Counted from the first letter of the stretch, positions 42,212 through 52,171 are shown. The stretch: 64,000 bases of DNA from Rhizobiales bacterium Ga0077545 (GCA_001464335.1 LNEV01000008.1:186001-250000), one strand, 5' to 3'. Program-made: numbers and translations. The notes: generated from the letters alone by a model not told the origin.

Positions 42212-43549
42212 TTAGGCTGGCGAGTTCGAACGCTGAGCCGGTTTGCGGAAAGGCTTCCGGAAGCCTCCTGCCGGCCTTTGTTCGCCGTTGCGCTGATCGA
42301 GCCTTTGGCCGTTGCCGCCGGGACCGCCGGGCGCCGCACCGCGATGACGCGGCTTGCCGTGTGCATGAGGCTGTCCGCCGCGACGGTGAGGCTCCGCATT
42401 CGGGCGAACCGGATCGCGCGGCGCGTCATAGCCCTCGAGAGCCGGCACCTGCATCTGGATCAGCCTTTCGATGTCGCGCAGAAGTCCACGTTCGTCCGGC
42501 GCGCAGAAGGAAATCGCAATTCCCTCATTGCCCGCGCGGGCCGTACGGCCAATGCGATGGACATAGCTTTCCGGCACGTTCGGCAGATCGAAATTGACGA
42601 CATGGCTGACGCCGTCGACGTCGATGCCGCGCGCAGCAATGTCGGTCGCAACGAGCGCCCGCGTCTGGCCGGACTTGAAGGAGGCGAGGGCGCGTTCGCG
42701 CGCTCCCTGAGATTTGTTGCCGTGGATCGCGGCGGCCTGAATGCCCGCAGCTTCAAGATGCTTGGAGATCTTGTCCGCACCGTGTTTCGTGCGCGAGAAG
42801 ACAAGCACGCGGCTCATGCCGCGTTCGCCGAGAAGCTTGGCAAGAAGCACGCGCTTCTGCGCGCTGTCCACAAAGGCCACATGCTGGACCACGCGGTCGG
42901 CGGTCTTGGCGACCGGGGTCACCTTTACTTCGACGGGATTTTGCAGAAGCTCGGCGGCAAGCGTGCCGATTTCCTTCGGCATGGTCGCGGAGAAGAACAG
43001 GTTCTGGCGCTGCTTCGGAAGCTTGGGAACGATCTTCCGGATGTCGCGGATGAAGCCCATGTCGAGCATCTGATCGGCCTCGTCGAGCACGAAGATCTCG
43101 ACCGGGTCGAGCTTCAGCATGCCGCCATTGAGGTGATCGAGCAGGCGGCCGGGCGTTGCAACGAGAATGTCGATGCCGCCAGCCAGCGCGCGGACCTGCG
43201 GACCGGCCGACACGCCGCCGAACACGACGGCGACGGACAGGCCGAGATTCTTTCCATACGTACGGAAGCTCGCGGCGATCTGGCTCGCAAGCTCGCGGGT
43301 CGGCGACAGAACGAGCACGCGGCAGGAACGGCGCTGGGCCGGTTTGCGGTCTGCGGCGAGGCGGTTGAGGATCGGCAGCGCGAACGCCGCGGTCTTGCCG
43401 GTGCCCGTCTGGGCGATGCCGAGAAGGTCGCGGCCGGTGAGGAGATGGGGGATCGCCTGCGCCTGGATGGGCGTCGGGCTGGTGTAGTTTTCGGCGGCAA
43501 GCGCCTTCAGGATCGACGGGTTAAGGCCGAGATCGGAAAAAGAAGTCAC
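42212..43549 (-). CDS. DEAD-box RNA helicase, RhlE-like
   Basis: This 445-residue protein contains all helicase motifs: Q motif ([10 protein letters not shown]), I (AQTGTGKT), Ia (PTRELASQ), Ib (TPGRL), II (DEAD in VLDEADQML), III (SAT), IV ([11 protein letters not shown]), V ([10 protein letters not shown]), VI ([10 protein letters not shown]). The C-terminal 70 residues are Arg/Gly/Pro/His-rich and disordered, typical for RNA binding in RhlE. The start is a GTG at 43549. Likely role in RNA remodelling, cold adaptation or ribosome assembly. Confidence 0.95.
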   Translation of the reverse strand: MTSFSDLGLNPSILKALAAENYTSPTPIQAQAIPHLLTGRDLLGIAQTGTGKTAAFALPILNRLAADRKPAQRRSCRVLVLSPTRELASQIAASFRTYGKNLGLSVAVVFGGVSAGPQVRALAGGIDILVATPGRLLDHLNGGMLKLDPVEIFVLDEADQMLDMGFIRDIRKIVPKLPKQRQNLFFSATMPKEIGTLAAELLQNPVEVKVTPVAKTADRVVQHVAFVDSAQKRVLLAKLLGERGMSRVLVFSRTKHGADKISKHLEAAGIQAAAIHGNKSQGARERALASFKSGQTRALVATDIAARGIDVDGVSHVVNFDLPNVPESYVHRIGRTARAGNEGIAISFCAPDERGLLRDIERLIQMQVPALEGYDAPRDPVRPNAEPHRRGGQPHAHGKPRHRGAAPGGPGGNGQRLDQRNGEQRPAGGFRKPFRKPAQRSNSPA

Positions 43550-43880
43550 GTGTGATGTCTGCTTTCAAAAAGCCGCAGCGTGCGAGCCCGGCCATTGCCG
43601 GTCGCAGAAAGTGCGGGGGTCTTAAGAGAGAGCCCCGCGTGTCTGGGCTATCGGATGATTCCGGGGGCGTCTGGCGGACAAGGACCTGAGAGGTGTCCTG
43701 TTCACGCGGCCTGATCGCCAAAGATCGCCGAAGCGATGGGTGCAGCATGTGCCCGTTTCTCACCAGAAAGTCAAACGCGGCCCGGTTTCTTGCATTCGTG
43801 CAAAAACGCTCGTGCAGCGTCGCGCATTGTCCACGGCCTGCTAAGGGCGCAAGTCTTGGGCAACCGGATGGAGCGTTCAG
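43550..43880. other. Intergenic region between helicase and wrbA
   Basis: 331 nt holding the divergent promoters of the helicase and wrbA genes. I see no stable hairpin, repeat or supported short gene; the small open frame 43693-43884 on the + strand lacks a ribosome site and overlaps the wrbA start. Confidence 0.5.
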
Positions 43881-44480
43881 ATGACCAAGGTTCTTGTTCT
43901 TTACTATTCCGCATATGGCCATATCGAGAAGATGGCGGACGCCGTTGCCGAAGGCGTGCGCGAGGCGGGGGCCGAGGCCGTCATCAAGCGCGTGCCGGAA
44001 TTGGTGCCGGAGGACGTCGCCAAGGCCTCCGGCTTCAAGCTCGACCAGAAGGCGCCGATCGCGATCGTCGATGAACTGCCTCAGTACGACGCCATTATTT
44101 TCGGTGCCGGCACGCGCTTCGGCACGGTCGCTTCGCAGATGCGAAACTTCATCGATCAGACGGGTGGCCTGTGGTTCACCGGCGCTCTTGTCGGCAAGGT
44201 CGGCTCGGTCTTCACATCCAGCGCGACGCAGCATGGCGGTCAGGAATCGACCATTCTGACCTTCCTGCCCACGCTCATGCACCACGGTATGGTCATCGCC
44301 GGCCTGCCTTACGCGTTTCAGGGGCAGTCGGGTCTCGATGAGATCAAGGGTGGCTCGCCCTATGGCGCTTCAACGATCACCGGAGGCGATGGCAGCCGTT
44401 TCCCCTCGGCCGTCGAGCTGGACGGTGCGCGCTATCAGGGCGCCCATGTCGCGCGGATCGCGGCTAAACTCTCGGCTTGA
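43881..44480 (+). CDS. wrbA: NAD(P)H:quinone oxidoreductase, WrbA type
   Basis: This 199-residue flavodoxin-fold protein has the FMN phosphate loop [14 protein letters not shown], the WrbA-specific [21 protein letters not shown] and [15 protein letters not shown], and the C-terminal HVARIAAKL. Reduces quinones by two electrons, limiting radical formation. Standard length and start. Confidence 0.95.
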   Translation: MTKVLVLYYSAYGHIEKMADAVAEGVREAGAEAVIKRVPELVPEDVAKASGFKLDQKAPIAIVDELPQYDAIIFGAGTRFGTVASQMRNFIDQTGGLWFTGALVGKVGSVFTSSATQHGGQESTILTFLPTLMHHGMVIAGLPYAFQGQSGLDEIKGGSPYGASTITGGDGSRFPSAVELDGARYQGAHVARIAAKLSA

Positions 44481-44490
44481 TGCGGGCCTA

Positions 44491-45651
44491 TCAGCGGGCC
44501 CGGTAGCCATACACCCAGTCGTAGCGCGCCATCAGCCGCTCCGGTCCGAGGACACGAAGCACGGTGTCGCGCGCGAAAGCGGCGGCACCGGAAAGCCTGA
44601 AGATCTCGCCATTTCGGCGCGAGGCGTTTTGAACGGCGGCCGTGCGTGAGGCGCGCTCGTTCTCATAGGCACGAAAGGCCGTTGCCGGATCGTCCGGAAA
44701 CTCCTCAAGCCGCGCTGCCAGAACGGCGGCATCCTCGATGGCAAGTCCCGCGCCCTGCGCCAAGTGCGGCAGCACGGGATGTGCGGCATCGCCGATAAGG
44801 GTGACGCGCCCCTCGCCGATCTTTGCCGGGCGGCCGTTATAAAGCGGCCAGGTCAGCCAGGTGTCGGCCGCCTCAAGAAGCCGGCGGACCTGTGGAGACC
44901 AGCTTGCGAACCAGGACATCAGCTCCGCCCGGCTGCCGGTTTGCGACCATCCGCCAGAGGCCTCGTTTCCGCGAGTCACGGCGACCATATTGAGCATGCC
45001 GTTGCGGTCGATCGGGTAGGTCACAAGATGCGCGCCCGGGCCCAGCCAGACATTGGCTTCGAGCGCGGTTGGCAGATGCACGGTCGCCCGCCAGGCGATC
45101 TGCCCGCTGAAGCCGACATTGGCATCGCCCATGCCAGTACGCACGCTGGAACGCACGCCATCGGCGCCGACAAGTGCACCGGCGCCAAAGCTCTCGTCGA
45201 TGTTCGGGCTGCGCAGATGGGCGACGACCCCCTTTGCCGTGGCGGCGCAATCGACAAGCTCGGTCCCGAGCCTGAGGTCGATGTCGGCCTTTTGAACCGC
45301 GCTCGCGAGAATCTGCTGCAGCGCAGCGCGGTGAATCAGCCGATAAGGCGCTCCCCAGCGCCGCTCGGCGTCGAATCCAAGCGGGATCTGGGTGAGGGGC
45401 GTGCCGGTCTTGCCGTCGATCAACCGGATTCGCGCAGGCTGCACGCCGGCTTCGTCCAACGCCGGTCCGAGGCCCAGACGGTCAAGAATGCGCGAGGCAT
45501 TGGGCGAGAGCTGTATGCCGGCCCCGACCTCTTCGATGCGCAGCGCCCGCTCGACGAGGACGGTGCTGACGCCCTTGCGCGCCAGAAGGAGTGCCAGCGA
45601 AAGGCCGCCGATCCCGGCGCCCGCGATGAGAATCGGGCGCGTAAAGCTCAT
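44491..45651 (-). CDS. FAD-dependent aromatic hydroxylase-like monooxygenase
   Basis: This 386-residue protein has the three FAD motifs of group A flavoprotein monooxygenases: GAGIGGLSLALLLAR near the N-terminus, the DG motif in ALVGADGVRSSVR, and the GD motif in VTLIGDAAHPVLPHLAQG. It most resembles salicylate/3-hydroxybenzoate hydroxylases, yet no ring-cleavage or aromatic pathway gene is nearby, so the substrate is unknown. Confidence 0.88.
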   Translation of the reverse strand: MSFTRPILIAGAGIGGLSLALLLARKGVSTVLVERALRIEEVGAGIQLSPNASRILDRLGLGPALDEAGVQPARIRLIDGKTGTPLTQIPLGFDAERRWGAPYRLIHRAALQQILASAVQKADIDLRLGTELVDCAATAKGVVAHLRSPNIDESFGAGALVGADGVRSSVRTGMGDANVGFSGQIAWRATVHLPTALEANVWLGPGAHLVTYPIDRNGMLNMVAVTRGNEASGGWSQTGSRAELMSWFASWSPQVRRLLEAADTWLTWPLYNGRPAKIGEGRVTLIGDAAHPVLPHLAQGAGLAIEDAAVLAARLEEFPDDPATAFRAYENERASRTAAVQNASRRNGEIFRLSGAAAFARDTVLRVLGPERLMARYDWVYGYRAR

Positions 45652-45655
45652 GAGT

Positions 45656-45925
45656 TCAGATGGCGAGAGCGCTGTTGGCGTCCCAGAGGCAACCGGCGGG
45701 CTCTGTCTGGCCGGCCTTCAGCGCCGGGTCGTGGCGATAGAGCGTCGAGCAATAGGGGCACACGATCTCGTTGTCGTCGCCCATATCGAGGAAAACGTGC
45801 GGGTGGTCGTAGGGCGGTTCGGCCCCGATGCACATGAATTCCCGCACTCCGATAGCCACCGAACGGTGCCCGGCGGAGTTCTGGAAATGCGGTGTGCGGA
45901 TGTCGGCCACGGCGGCTGTTCCCAT
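45656..45925 (-). CDS. Zinc-finger (zf-CHCC) domain protein
   Basis: This 89-residue protein has REFMCIGAEPPYDHPHVFLD and IVCPYCSTLYRH, supplying C-H-C-C zinc ligands in the arrangement of the zf-CHCC family, related to the mitochondrial complex I subunit NDUFS6. It lies 4 nt upstream of the monooxygenase gene, so the pair may be co-transcribed. Confidence 0.88.
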   Translation of the reverse strand: MGTAAVADIRTPHFQNSAGHRSVAIGVREFMCIGAEPPYDHPHVFLDMGDDNEIVCPYCSTLYRHDPALKAGQTEPAGCLWDANSALAI

Positions 45926-46017
45926 GTTTAAGTTGAACCGGAGCGCAATCTAACGGCTTCACCCAGCGATGGCGAGCGGCTATTCGTCCCGCCTGCGTCT
46001 CTTAACATGGTCCTGAA

Positions 46018-46770
46018 ATGCCGAGCTTTTCCTCCGACGGCCTCACACTGAACTATCTCGACCGGGGCGAGGGCGATCCCGTTCTCCTGATTCATGGTTT
46101 TGCCTCCAATCTTCAGGTCAACTGGGTCGGCACCCAATGGGTCGATACGCTGGTGAAGGCCGGCTACCGGGTCATCGCCTTCGATCATCGCGGGCACGGC
46201 CAGAGCGAGAAGCTCTACGATCCGGCCCGCTACACCATCCGCGACATGGCGGCCGATGCCTTGGCCCTGCTCGACAGTCTCGGCATCGCCCGGGCCGATG
46301 TGGTCGGCTATTCCATGGGCGCGCGCGTCGGCGCCCTGTTGGCCATCGAGCATCCGGATCGGGTCCGCAGTCTGGTGATCGGCGGCATGGGCGGGCGCCT
46401 GTTCGAGGGAGCGCCAAAATCCGACGAGATCGCCAAGGCCCTCGAGGCCCCGAGCCGCGACGATGTCACGGATTCCTATGCCCGCACGTTCCGTGTCTTC
46501 GCCGAGGCCACAAAGGGCGATCTCAAGGCGCTGGCGGCCGTCATCCGCTCGCCGCGCCTGCCGTTGACGCGGGAGATGCTGGGCACGATCTCGTCGCCGG
46601 TTCTGGTCGTAGTGGGCACGGAAGATGTCGTCGCCGGCGATCCCAAGGTTCTGGCCGAGGCCATCCCCGGAGCACGGGCGGTCGAGGTCGAGGGACGCGA
46701 TCACAACCGCTGCGTCGGCGACAAGGTGTTCAAGGAGGCCGTCGTCGGATTCCTTGCCGAGCGCACCTGA
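46018..46770 (+). CDS. Alpha/beta-fold hydrolase
   Basis: In this 250-residue protein the oxyanion HG motif is LLIHGFASN, the nucleophile elbow VVGYSMGARVG (Ser), an acid follows in VVGTEDVVAGD, and the general base His is in EGRDHNRCV. This is the pattern of esterases, C-C hydrolases and cofactor-free peroxidases; the substrate is not evident. The gene is divergent from the zinc-finger gene. Confidence 0.88.
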   Translation: MPSFSSDGLTLNYLDRGEGDPVLLIHGFASNLQVNWVGTQWVDTLVKAGYRVIAFDHRGHGQSEKLYDPARYTIRDMAADALALLDSLGIARADVVGYSMGARVGALLAIEHPDRVRSLVIGGMGGRLFEGAPKSDEIAKALEAPSRDDVTDSYARTFRVFAEATKGDLKALAAVIRSPRLPLTREMLGTISSPVLVVVGTEDVVAGDPKVLAEAIPGARAVEVEGRDHNRCVGDKVFKEAVVGFLAERT

Positions 46771-46855
46771 CGCTTTGATTCAATTTTAAGTGTCATGAAC
46801 ACGGTGATTTAGCGGAGTGCTGTTTAGGCTGTCCCTTGGTGAAGGGGAAAACCTG

Positions 46856-48682
46856 ATGGATCTGCGGCAACGTCCTTATCCTGTTCCTGCAAGCGAAGCG
46901 GGGCGTCTCGAGGCTTTGTGGTCGTATCAGATCGTCGATACGCCGCCCGAGCGCGAGTTCGACAGTCTCGTCAGCCTGGCGAGCCGGATCTTTTCGTGCC
47001 CCGTGGCCTATATCGCTCTCGTGGACGATACGCGTCAGTTCATCAAGGCTCACATCGGCATGGAAGCGGGCGATGCCGGGCGGGATGCCTCGTTCTGCAC
47101 CTACACGATTTTGCAGAACGACGTTCTGTATCTGGCGGATGCGACCCAGGATCCGCGTTTTGAACAAAACCTGTTCGTGACGGGAAATCCTCAGGCCCGC
47201 TTTTATGCAGGCGCCCCTCTCATCACGCCGTCCGGACATGCGATCGGCAGCCTGAGCATCATGGACACGGAGCCGCGCCCCGACTTCACAGCCGATCAGA
47301 TGCGGACGCTGCGCGATCTCGCCTCGCTGGTGGTCGATCGCCTTGAGGTTCGCCGTCTCAATCTGCAGCGTTGCCGCAATGAGCAGCGTCTCGAACATCT
47401 CGCACATTTCGATTCCCTGACCGGCCTGCCGAACAGGGCGTCCTTGTGGATGCACATCGACAGTCTTCTGGCGCAGGGACTGCCGGTTAATGTCCTCATG
47501 GCCGACATCGACAACTTCAAGGAAGGCAATGATGCGCTTGGCCAATTGCACGGCGACGAAATCCTGAAGCATGTCGCGCGGCGGATCCGTGCCGTCGTCC
47601 CGAAATCCATGTTCGTCGCGCGCCCGAGCGGAGATGAATTTGCGATCGTCGTCGAGGGCGATATGACCAGCGGCGCATTCGAGCGGCTGTGCCGCGAAAT
47701 TCTCGCGGATATCTCCGCGCCTTTCCAGGTCGACGGCCGCTGGCATGAAATCGAGGTCAGCATCGGCATCGCGATCGCTCCGCAGCACGGCGTGTCGGCG
47801 CAGGAACTCCTCGCGAGCGCCGATCTCGCGCTTCAGGAGGCAAGGCTGGAAGGCCGAGGTCGCGTGGAAGTGTTCACGCCGGCTCTTCGGCAGGCCCTGC
47901 AGTCGAAACGGTCGATCGAGATCGAGCTGAAACGCGCTTACGAAAACGGTGAACTCGAAATCGTCTATCAGCCGCAGGTAAAGCTTTCCGACAGCTCGCT
48001 TGTGGGCGCAGAAGCGCTGCTCAGATGGCGTCATCCGGAGCGGGGCGTCCTAAGCCCGTCTGACTTCATTTCCGTGCTTGAATCCATGCCTTTGGCGGTG
48101 GATGTGGGCACCTGGATCATTGAAACCGCCTGCCGTCAGTCGAAGGAATGGTCCGACGCCGGATCACCCATTCAGGTTGCGGTCAATCTTTTTGCCTCGC
48201 AGCTCGATCGCAAGGCCGACCTTGTCGGCGTCGTGGACAGGGCACTGCAACTGGCCGATCTGTCGCCCGGTGGGCTTGAGCTCGAAATCACCGAGAACAT
48301 CATCTTGCGCCGAGAGGCCGCGATGATCGCCCAGCTTCACCAGCTCCGGAAAAAGGGTGTCGGCATTTCGTTCGACGACTTCGGAACGGGTTTTGCGTCG
48401 CTGAGTCATCTGAAGTCGTTCCCGCTGACGAAACTGAAGATAGATCAAAGCTTTGTCGCCGGTCTTTGTAGCAATTCCGCCGACGCGGCGGTGGTCGAGG
48501 CGATCCTGCATCTTGGCCGCAGTTTCCGCTTCAAAGTGGTTGCCGAAGGCGTCGAAACACTCGAGCAGCACGACCGGCTTCTGTCGCTTGGCTGCTCCTT
48601 GGGGCAGGGTTTCCTTTTCGGCCGCGCGATGTCGCCCGCCGATTTTTCCAGCCGCCTGCCGGATTGGCGCGAAGTCGCCTGA
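46856..48682 (+). CDS. GAF-GGDEF-EAL protein, probable c-di-GMP phosphodiesterase
   Basis: In this 608-residue cytosolic protein, a GAF domain (about 25-165, with CTYTILQND and FYAGAPLITPSGHAIGSL) is followed by a GGDEF domain whose active site reads RPSGDEFAIV: the first Gly is Ser, so cyclase activity is doubtful. The EAL domain is complete (GAEALLRWRHP, LEITENI, DDFGTGF, KIDQSFV, AEGVET). I use the ATG at 46856 (GAAGGGGAAAA upstream), not the GTG at 46817. Likely net c-di-GMP breakdown controlled by the GAF ligand and perhaps GTP. Confidence 0.9.
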   Translation: MDLRQRPYPVPASEAGRLEALWSYQIVDTPPEREFDSLVSLASRIFSCPVAYIALVDDTRQFIKAHIGMEAGDAGRDASFCTYTILQNDVLYLADATQDPRFEQNLFVTGNPQARFYAGAPLITPSGHAIGSLSIMDTEPRPDFTADQMRTLRDLASLVVDRLEVRRLNLQRCRNEQRLEHLAHFDSLTGLPNRASLWMHIDSLLAQGLPVNVLMADIDNFKEGNDALGQLHGDEILKHVARRIRAVVPKSMFVARPSGDEFAIVVEGDMTSGAFERLCREILADISAPFQVDGRWHEIEVSIGIAIAPQHGVSAQELLASADLALQEARLEGRGRVEVFTPALRQALQSKRSIEIELKRAYENGELEIVYQPQVKLSDSSLVGAEALLRWRHPERGVLSPSDFISVLESMPLAVDVGTWIIETACRQSKEWSDAGSPIQVAVNLFASQLDRKADLVGVVDRALQLADLSPGGLELEITENIILRREAAMIAQLHQLRKKGVGISFDDFGTGFASLSHLKSFPLTKLKIDQSFVAGLCSNSADAAVVEAILHLGRSFRFKVVAEGVETLEQHDRLLSLGCSLGQGFLFGRAMSPADFSSRLPDWREVA

Positions 48683-48751
48683 AGAAGGGCTTTTACCGGA
48701 GGCTGATCGGCACTAGATAGTGCCGGTATTGGTCCGGCAGGAAGCGATTGC

Positions 48752-49594
48752 ATGTCCCAAACCCAGCAGCCTCGCGGCAGGACCGCGCTCGTGGCCGTCG
48801 ATCCGGTCTGGCAACAGCTTCGCGCCGAGGCGGAAGAGGTCGTTGCGCGCGAGCCTCAGCTCGCCGGGTTGTTGCATTCGGCCATCCTTCATCACGACAC
48901 TCTTGAATCAGCGATAGCGCACCGCATCGCCGCCCGCCTCGATGCGGACGAACTCGGCGATGGCATCATCCGTCAGGCGTTCGAAGACGCCATCATGGCC
49001 GATCCGCAGATCGGGCTTGCGATCCGCGCCGATCTTGCGGCCGTGATCGATCGCGATCCGGTCGCAGACCGGTTTCTTGAGCCGGCTCTCTATTTCAAGG
49101 GCTTCCACGCCCTCGAAGCGCAGCGCTTTGCCCATCGCCTCTGGCTCGATGGCCGTAAGGACATGGCGTTGTACCTGCAAAGCCTCGTTTCGAGCGCCCT
49201 TCAGGTCGACATCCATCCGGCGGTTCCGGTCGGAAAGGGCGTCTTCATCGACCACGGCACGGGTGTCATCGTCGGTGCGACGGCCGTTATCGAGGATGAT
49301 GTTTCGATCCTGCAGAATGTGACGCTCGGCGGCACCGGCAAGGAAACGGGCGACCGCCATCCGAAGATTCGACGCGGCGTTCTGCTTGGCGCCGGTGCCA
49401 AGATTCTGGGCAATATCGAAGTGGGAGCGGGTTCACGCGTCGCGGCCGGGTCGGTGGTTCTAAAATCGGTTCCACCCTGCACCACTGTGGCGGGCGTTCC
49501 TGCGCGTGTCGTCGGTCGCGCGCCGTGCGCGGATCCTTCGCGCAGCATGGACCATATGCTGATGGACGCTGAAATTTTCGATCCCGTCATCTGA
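48752..49594 (+). CDS. cysE: Serine O-acetyltransferase
   Basis: This 280-residue enzyme has an N-terminal helical SATase domain (VWQQLRAEAEEVVAREP...) and a left-handed beta-helix with hexapeptide repeats (DIHPAVPVGKGVFIDHG, VTLGGTGKETGDRHPKI). It acetylates L-serine for cysteine synthesis (EC 2.3.1.30). The expected catalytic His is in DHGTGVIVG. Standard length. Confidence 0.95.
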   Translation: MSQTQQPRGRTALVAVDPVWQQLRAEAEEVVAREPQLAGLLHSAILHHDTLESAIAHRIAARLDADELGDGIIRQAFEDAIMADPQIGLAIRADLAAVIDRDPVADRFLEPALYFKGFHALEAQRFAHRLWLDGRKDMALYLQSLVSSALQVDIHPAVPVGKGVFIDHGTGVIVGATAVIEDDVSILQNVTLGGTGKETGDRHPKIRRGVLLGAGAKILGNIEVGAGSRVAAGSVVLKSVPPCTTVAGVPARVVGRAPCADPSRSMDHMLMDAEIFDPVI

Positions 49595-49657
49595 CGCGCT
49601 TGCGCCCGGCGGCAGGGGATGCGACACCCCGGCCCGAACAGATTTGGAGAAAATCGC

Positions 49658-49870
49658 GTGGACAAGAAAGAACTTGAAAAAGTGCAGGCTTACCTGCGCC
49701 GTACCTTCGGCAACACGAATTTGCGTACGGTGGGGCGCCCGAAGAAAATGGATTCAGCCGAGGTCTATCTTGGCGAAGAATTTATCGGCGTTCTGTTCCG
49801 CGACGAAGAGGATGGCGAACTGTCCTACAATTTCCAGATGGCCATCCTGGCCGAAGATCTGGACGATTAA
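49658..49870 (+). CDS. DUF3126 family protein
   Basis: This 70-residue protein starts at a GTG (49658) behind TTTGGAGAAAA. The sequence KVQAYLRRTFGN, then AEVYLGEEFIGVLFRDEEDGE and FQMAILAEDLD, is the DUF3126 pattern, a small alphaproteobacterial family of unknown function. It is commonly found near cysE in this group. Its end overlaps the convergent PAP2 gene by 4 nt. Confidence 0.9.
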   Translation: MDKKELEKVQAYLRRTFGNTNLRTVGRPKKMDSAEVYLGEEFIGVLFRDEEDGELSYNFQMAILAEDLDD

Positions 49871-50520
49871 TTCTCTGCCTTCTCGATATCTCCGCGCTCC
49901 TGCAGCCGGCGTGCTACTTCCCAGCACATCATTGCCCAGGCCAGACCGGCGAGCCACCCGGCGATAACGTCGGTCGGCCAGTGGACACCGAGATAGACGC
50001 GGCTCATTCCGATCATCGCGGTAATGACGGCCGCAAAGCCAAGTATATACGCTTTTGTCCGCAGCGTTCCCTGCGTGCGTGCGATGAGCGCACCGAGCGT
50101 CAGATAAGCGATCGCCGACAACATTGCGTGTCCGCTCGGAAAGCTCAGTGTATGCACTTCGACCGAATGGGCCACGAGGTCCGGACGGGCCCGGTCGAAA
50201 AGCAGCTTCAGCAGATTGTTGAGGATCGTGCCGCCGATGACCGACGCCAGAACGAGCCATGCGGTTCCGCGTTTTCCCGCAACGGCCAGAAACCCGGCGG
50301 CTGCGAGCGTCACCAGAATGACGACGGTGTTGCTGCCGAGAGCGGTGATGTCGAGAAACATTGTCTCGACCCAGAGCGGGCCTGCCGGATCATGCTTGTC
50401 GCCGGTTCGGAGGGCCAGCATCAGGGAACGGTCGAAGCTCTGCAGATGACCGTTCATCACGGTCGCGGCAAGAGCCGCAAACAGCACCGCAAACAATCCT
50501 GCGCCTTTAAGCCCTATCAC
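49867..50520 (-). CDS. PAP2-family phosphatase
   Basis: This 217-residue membrane enzyme has about six helices and the three-part phosphatidic acid phosphatase signature: KLLFDRARP, PSGHAM and SRVYLGVHWPTD. It probably dephosphorylates undecaprenyl diphosphate or another lipid phosphate at the periplasmic face. GTG start at 50520 with AGGGA upstream. Confidence 0.92.
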   Translation of the reverse strand: MIGLKGAGLFAVLFAALAATVMNGHLQSFDRSLMLALRTGDKHDPAGPLWVETMFLDITALGSNTVVILVTLAAAGFLAVAGKRGTAWLVLASVIGGTILNNLLKLLFDRARPDLVAHSVEVHTLSFPSGHAMLSAIAYLTLGALIARTQGTLRTKAYILGFAAVITAMIGMSRVYLGVHWPTDVIAGWLAGLAWAMMCWEVARRLQERGDIEKAEN

Positions 50521-50593
50521 GTCATATGTCCCTGCTGAATCGAGGGTTCTTTGTGCCGTGTGGCGCGCTGGCCGTCAAAGAGCTGATCTTCAA

Positions 50594-50632
50594 AAAGATG
50601 AGGGCCGGTTCCGGGGTGGGAAACCGGCCCTC
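50594..50632 (-). terminator. Terminator of the cysteine-peptidase gene
   Basis: An 11-bp perfect stem GAGGGCCGGTT/AACCGGCCCTC (50600-50610 with 50622-50632) is followed on the minus strand by ATCTTTTTG. Confidence 0.88.
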
Positions 50633-50686
50633 CGCTGCCTGGTCGTGGGGACGGGGAGGGGTTGCGACCCAGGGAGCGTTTTCAGG

Positions 50687-51328
50687 TCATCTGTTGCGGG
50701 TCGACGCGACGCCCACATCGCTGCGGGCAGGGCCGACATAGACCCAGTCCTTCGGAGAGGTCTGGGACTGGCGCTTGATGTATTCGTATCCGGTCAGCTG
50801 CCAGGGCATGACACCCTCCTGCTGATTGTCCAGGACGAGGTCGCCACGGTCGGTCGCGACGGTCAGGACGGCGTGTCCCGCGCCCTTCAGATCGCGCACG
50901 ACGGTCACGAGCAGTGCCGAGGCGTTCCAGCCGAGAGAAATCAGCGTGCGGCGCTTCAGCAGCACGTAATCCTCGCAATCGCCGCGATCGACCGGGTAGG
51001 TCCAGTGTTCCTCGACGCCATACAGTTCGAGGTCGGTGACCGGAGCGATCTGTGCGTTGATGGAGCGGTTCACGCGCTCGAGTTCATCGAAGCGCACCGC
51101 ATTCATTGCAATCCGCGAACCTTTGCGGCCGGTGCCCTCGCACTCGGACGGCAGTCGCGTGCAAAATTCCACGTGGCCGATCGGCGCTCGCGCGCGACCC
51201 AGCTCTTTCATTGAAGAAGAACCATAGATACCTGTAGCATTCGCTGCATCTGCAGAAACAAAAAATGCAAAGGCTGCGAAGAATGCTGCAAGTCTGTTCG
51301 TTTGGGAAGTATATCTACTCAAAGTCAT
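50687..51328 (-). CDS. Transglutaminase-like cysteine peptidase (BTLCP, LapG-like)
   Basis: This 213-residue exported protein has a signal peptide (residues 1-32, ending DAANAT). The catalytic triad of the bacterial transglutaminase-like family is visible: Cys in RGDCEDYVLLKR, His in GAGHAVLTV and Asp in LVLDNQQEG. LapG-type members cleave large adhesins under c-di-GMP control; no adhesin or LapD homologue is in the window, so the target is unknown. The neighbouring double-PilZ gene, on the same strand, makes a c-di-GMP link plausible. Confidence 0.88.
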   Translation of the reverse strand: MTLSRYTSQTNRLAAFFAAFAFFVSADAANATGIYGSSSMKELGRARAPIGHVEFCTRLPSECEGTGRKGSRIAMNAVRFDELERVNRSINAQIAPVTDLELYGVEEHWTYPVDRGDCEDYVLLKRRTLISLGWNASALLVTVVRDLKGAGHAVLTVATDRGDLVLDNQQEGVMPWQLTGYEYIKRQSQTSPKDWVYVGPARSDVGVASTRNR

Positions 51329-51499
51329 GAACCCCTCCTTGCCCGTCGAGGTTCAATATGGCAGATATACTTTGATCCCAGTCTAAGTCTGGGTTTTAAA
51401 ATCTAACCATTTAAGTAAGTATTCATTAGGCATGAAGCTGCGTTTACCTGCAGGCTTCACAACGCTCTGATTTTGAAGGAAGCGCCGTCGGAGCGGGCT

Positions 51500-52171
51500 C
51501 TATTCGCCGAATTCTTCGCGCAGCAGATCGAGGTTCTGCGGGCGCATGAATTCGACTGCGATGCCTGTTTCGAAATGGCGGACGACCTTGGCGGCCGTAC
51601 GGCCAAGGGTCACCGGCGTGCCCAGGGGCGGCTGAATATCGATCTGCACCGCCGCGCCGGACAGCGAAATATCGGTGACCCGGCAGGGGATCTCACGCCC
51701 GTCCTGCATGACGAGAAGCGTGCGTGTTTTCGTCGGCGGAAGGCGGTCGTGGCGCCGGTCTTCGGGCAGGCCGAGCACCTGGCGATTCGCGAGCCAGGTC
51801 AATTGATCAGCAAGCTTCTCGCGCTTGCGAGGCGTGGCCGCGATGGTCATCGCAAAGCCGTTCTGGATCGTACGGACAAGGACGCCCTCGATCCGGCCGA
51901 TATGGTCGAAATAGGCTATGACCTTCTCGCCGGGACGTCCGATGACCGGCGCCACGACGGCAAGGCCGCCGGGCGAAATGTCGAGCGTCTGGCAGGGATA
52001 CTCGCACCGGTCGCTCAGCATATAGCGGCCGATCAGCGCCACCTTGACGCGGGAATGGCGTCGGCGCTCCTGGGGACGCTGTTTCGGGACCGGTTGCGTA
52101 AGGGCCAAGGCAAGTATCCGCAGGCGAACCGGAAAAACCGATTCCAAATATCTTGTCAGGACGATAGGCAA
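51500..52171 (-). CDS. Tandem PilZ-domain c-di-GMP-binding protein
   Basis: This protein of up to 223 residues has two PilZ domains. The first has R-RRHSR (RxxxR) and TLDISPGGLAV (DxSxxG), the second RRHDR and VTDISLSGAAVQ, so both carry the c-di-GMP binding motifs. The first possible start is a TTG at 52171 just inside an in-frame stop; no ATG occurs before the first RxxxR, so the true start is a TTG or further in and is uncertain. It is likely a c-di-GMP effector for motility, polysaccharide or the adjacent peptidase. Confidence 0.85.
   Translation of the reverse strand: MPIVLTRYLESVFPVRLRILALALTQPVPKQRPQERRRHSRVKVALIGRYMLSDRCEYPCQTLDISPGGLAVVAPVIGRPGEKVIAYFDHIGRIEGVLVRTIQNGFAMTIAATPRKREKLADQLTWLANRQVLGLPEDRRHDRLPPTKTRTLLVMQDGREIPCRVTDISLSGAAVQIDIQPPLGTPVTLGRTAAKVVRHFETGIAVEFMRPQNLDLLREEFGE

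Noticed and set aside
43693-43884. 63-codon + strand frame before wrbA
   Set aside because: No ribosome site and it overlaps the wrbA start in another frame.
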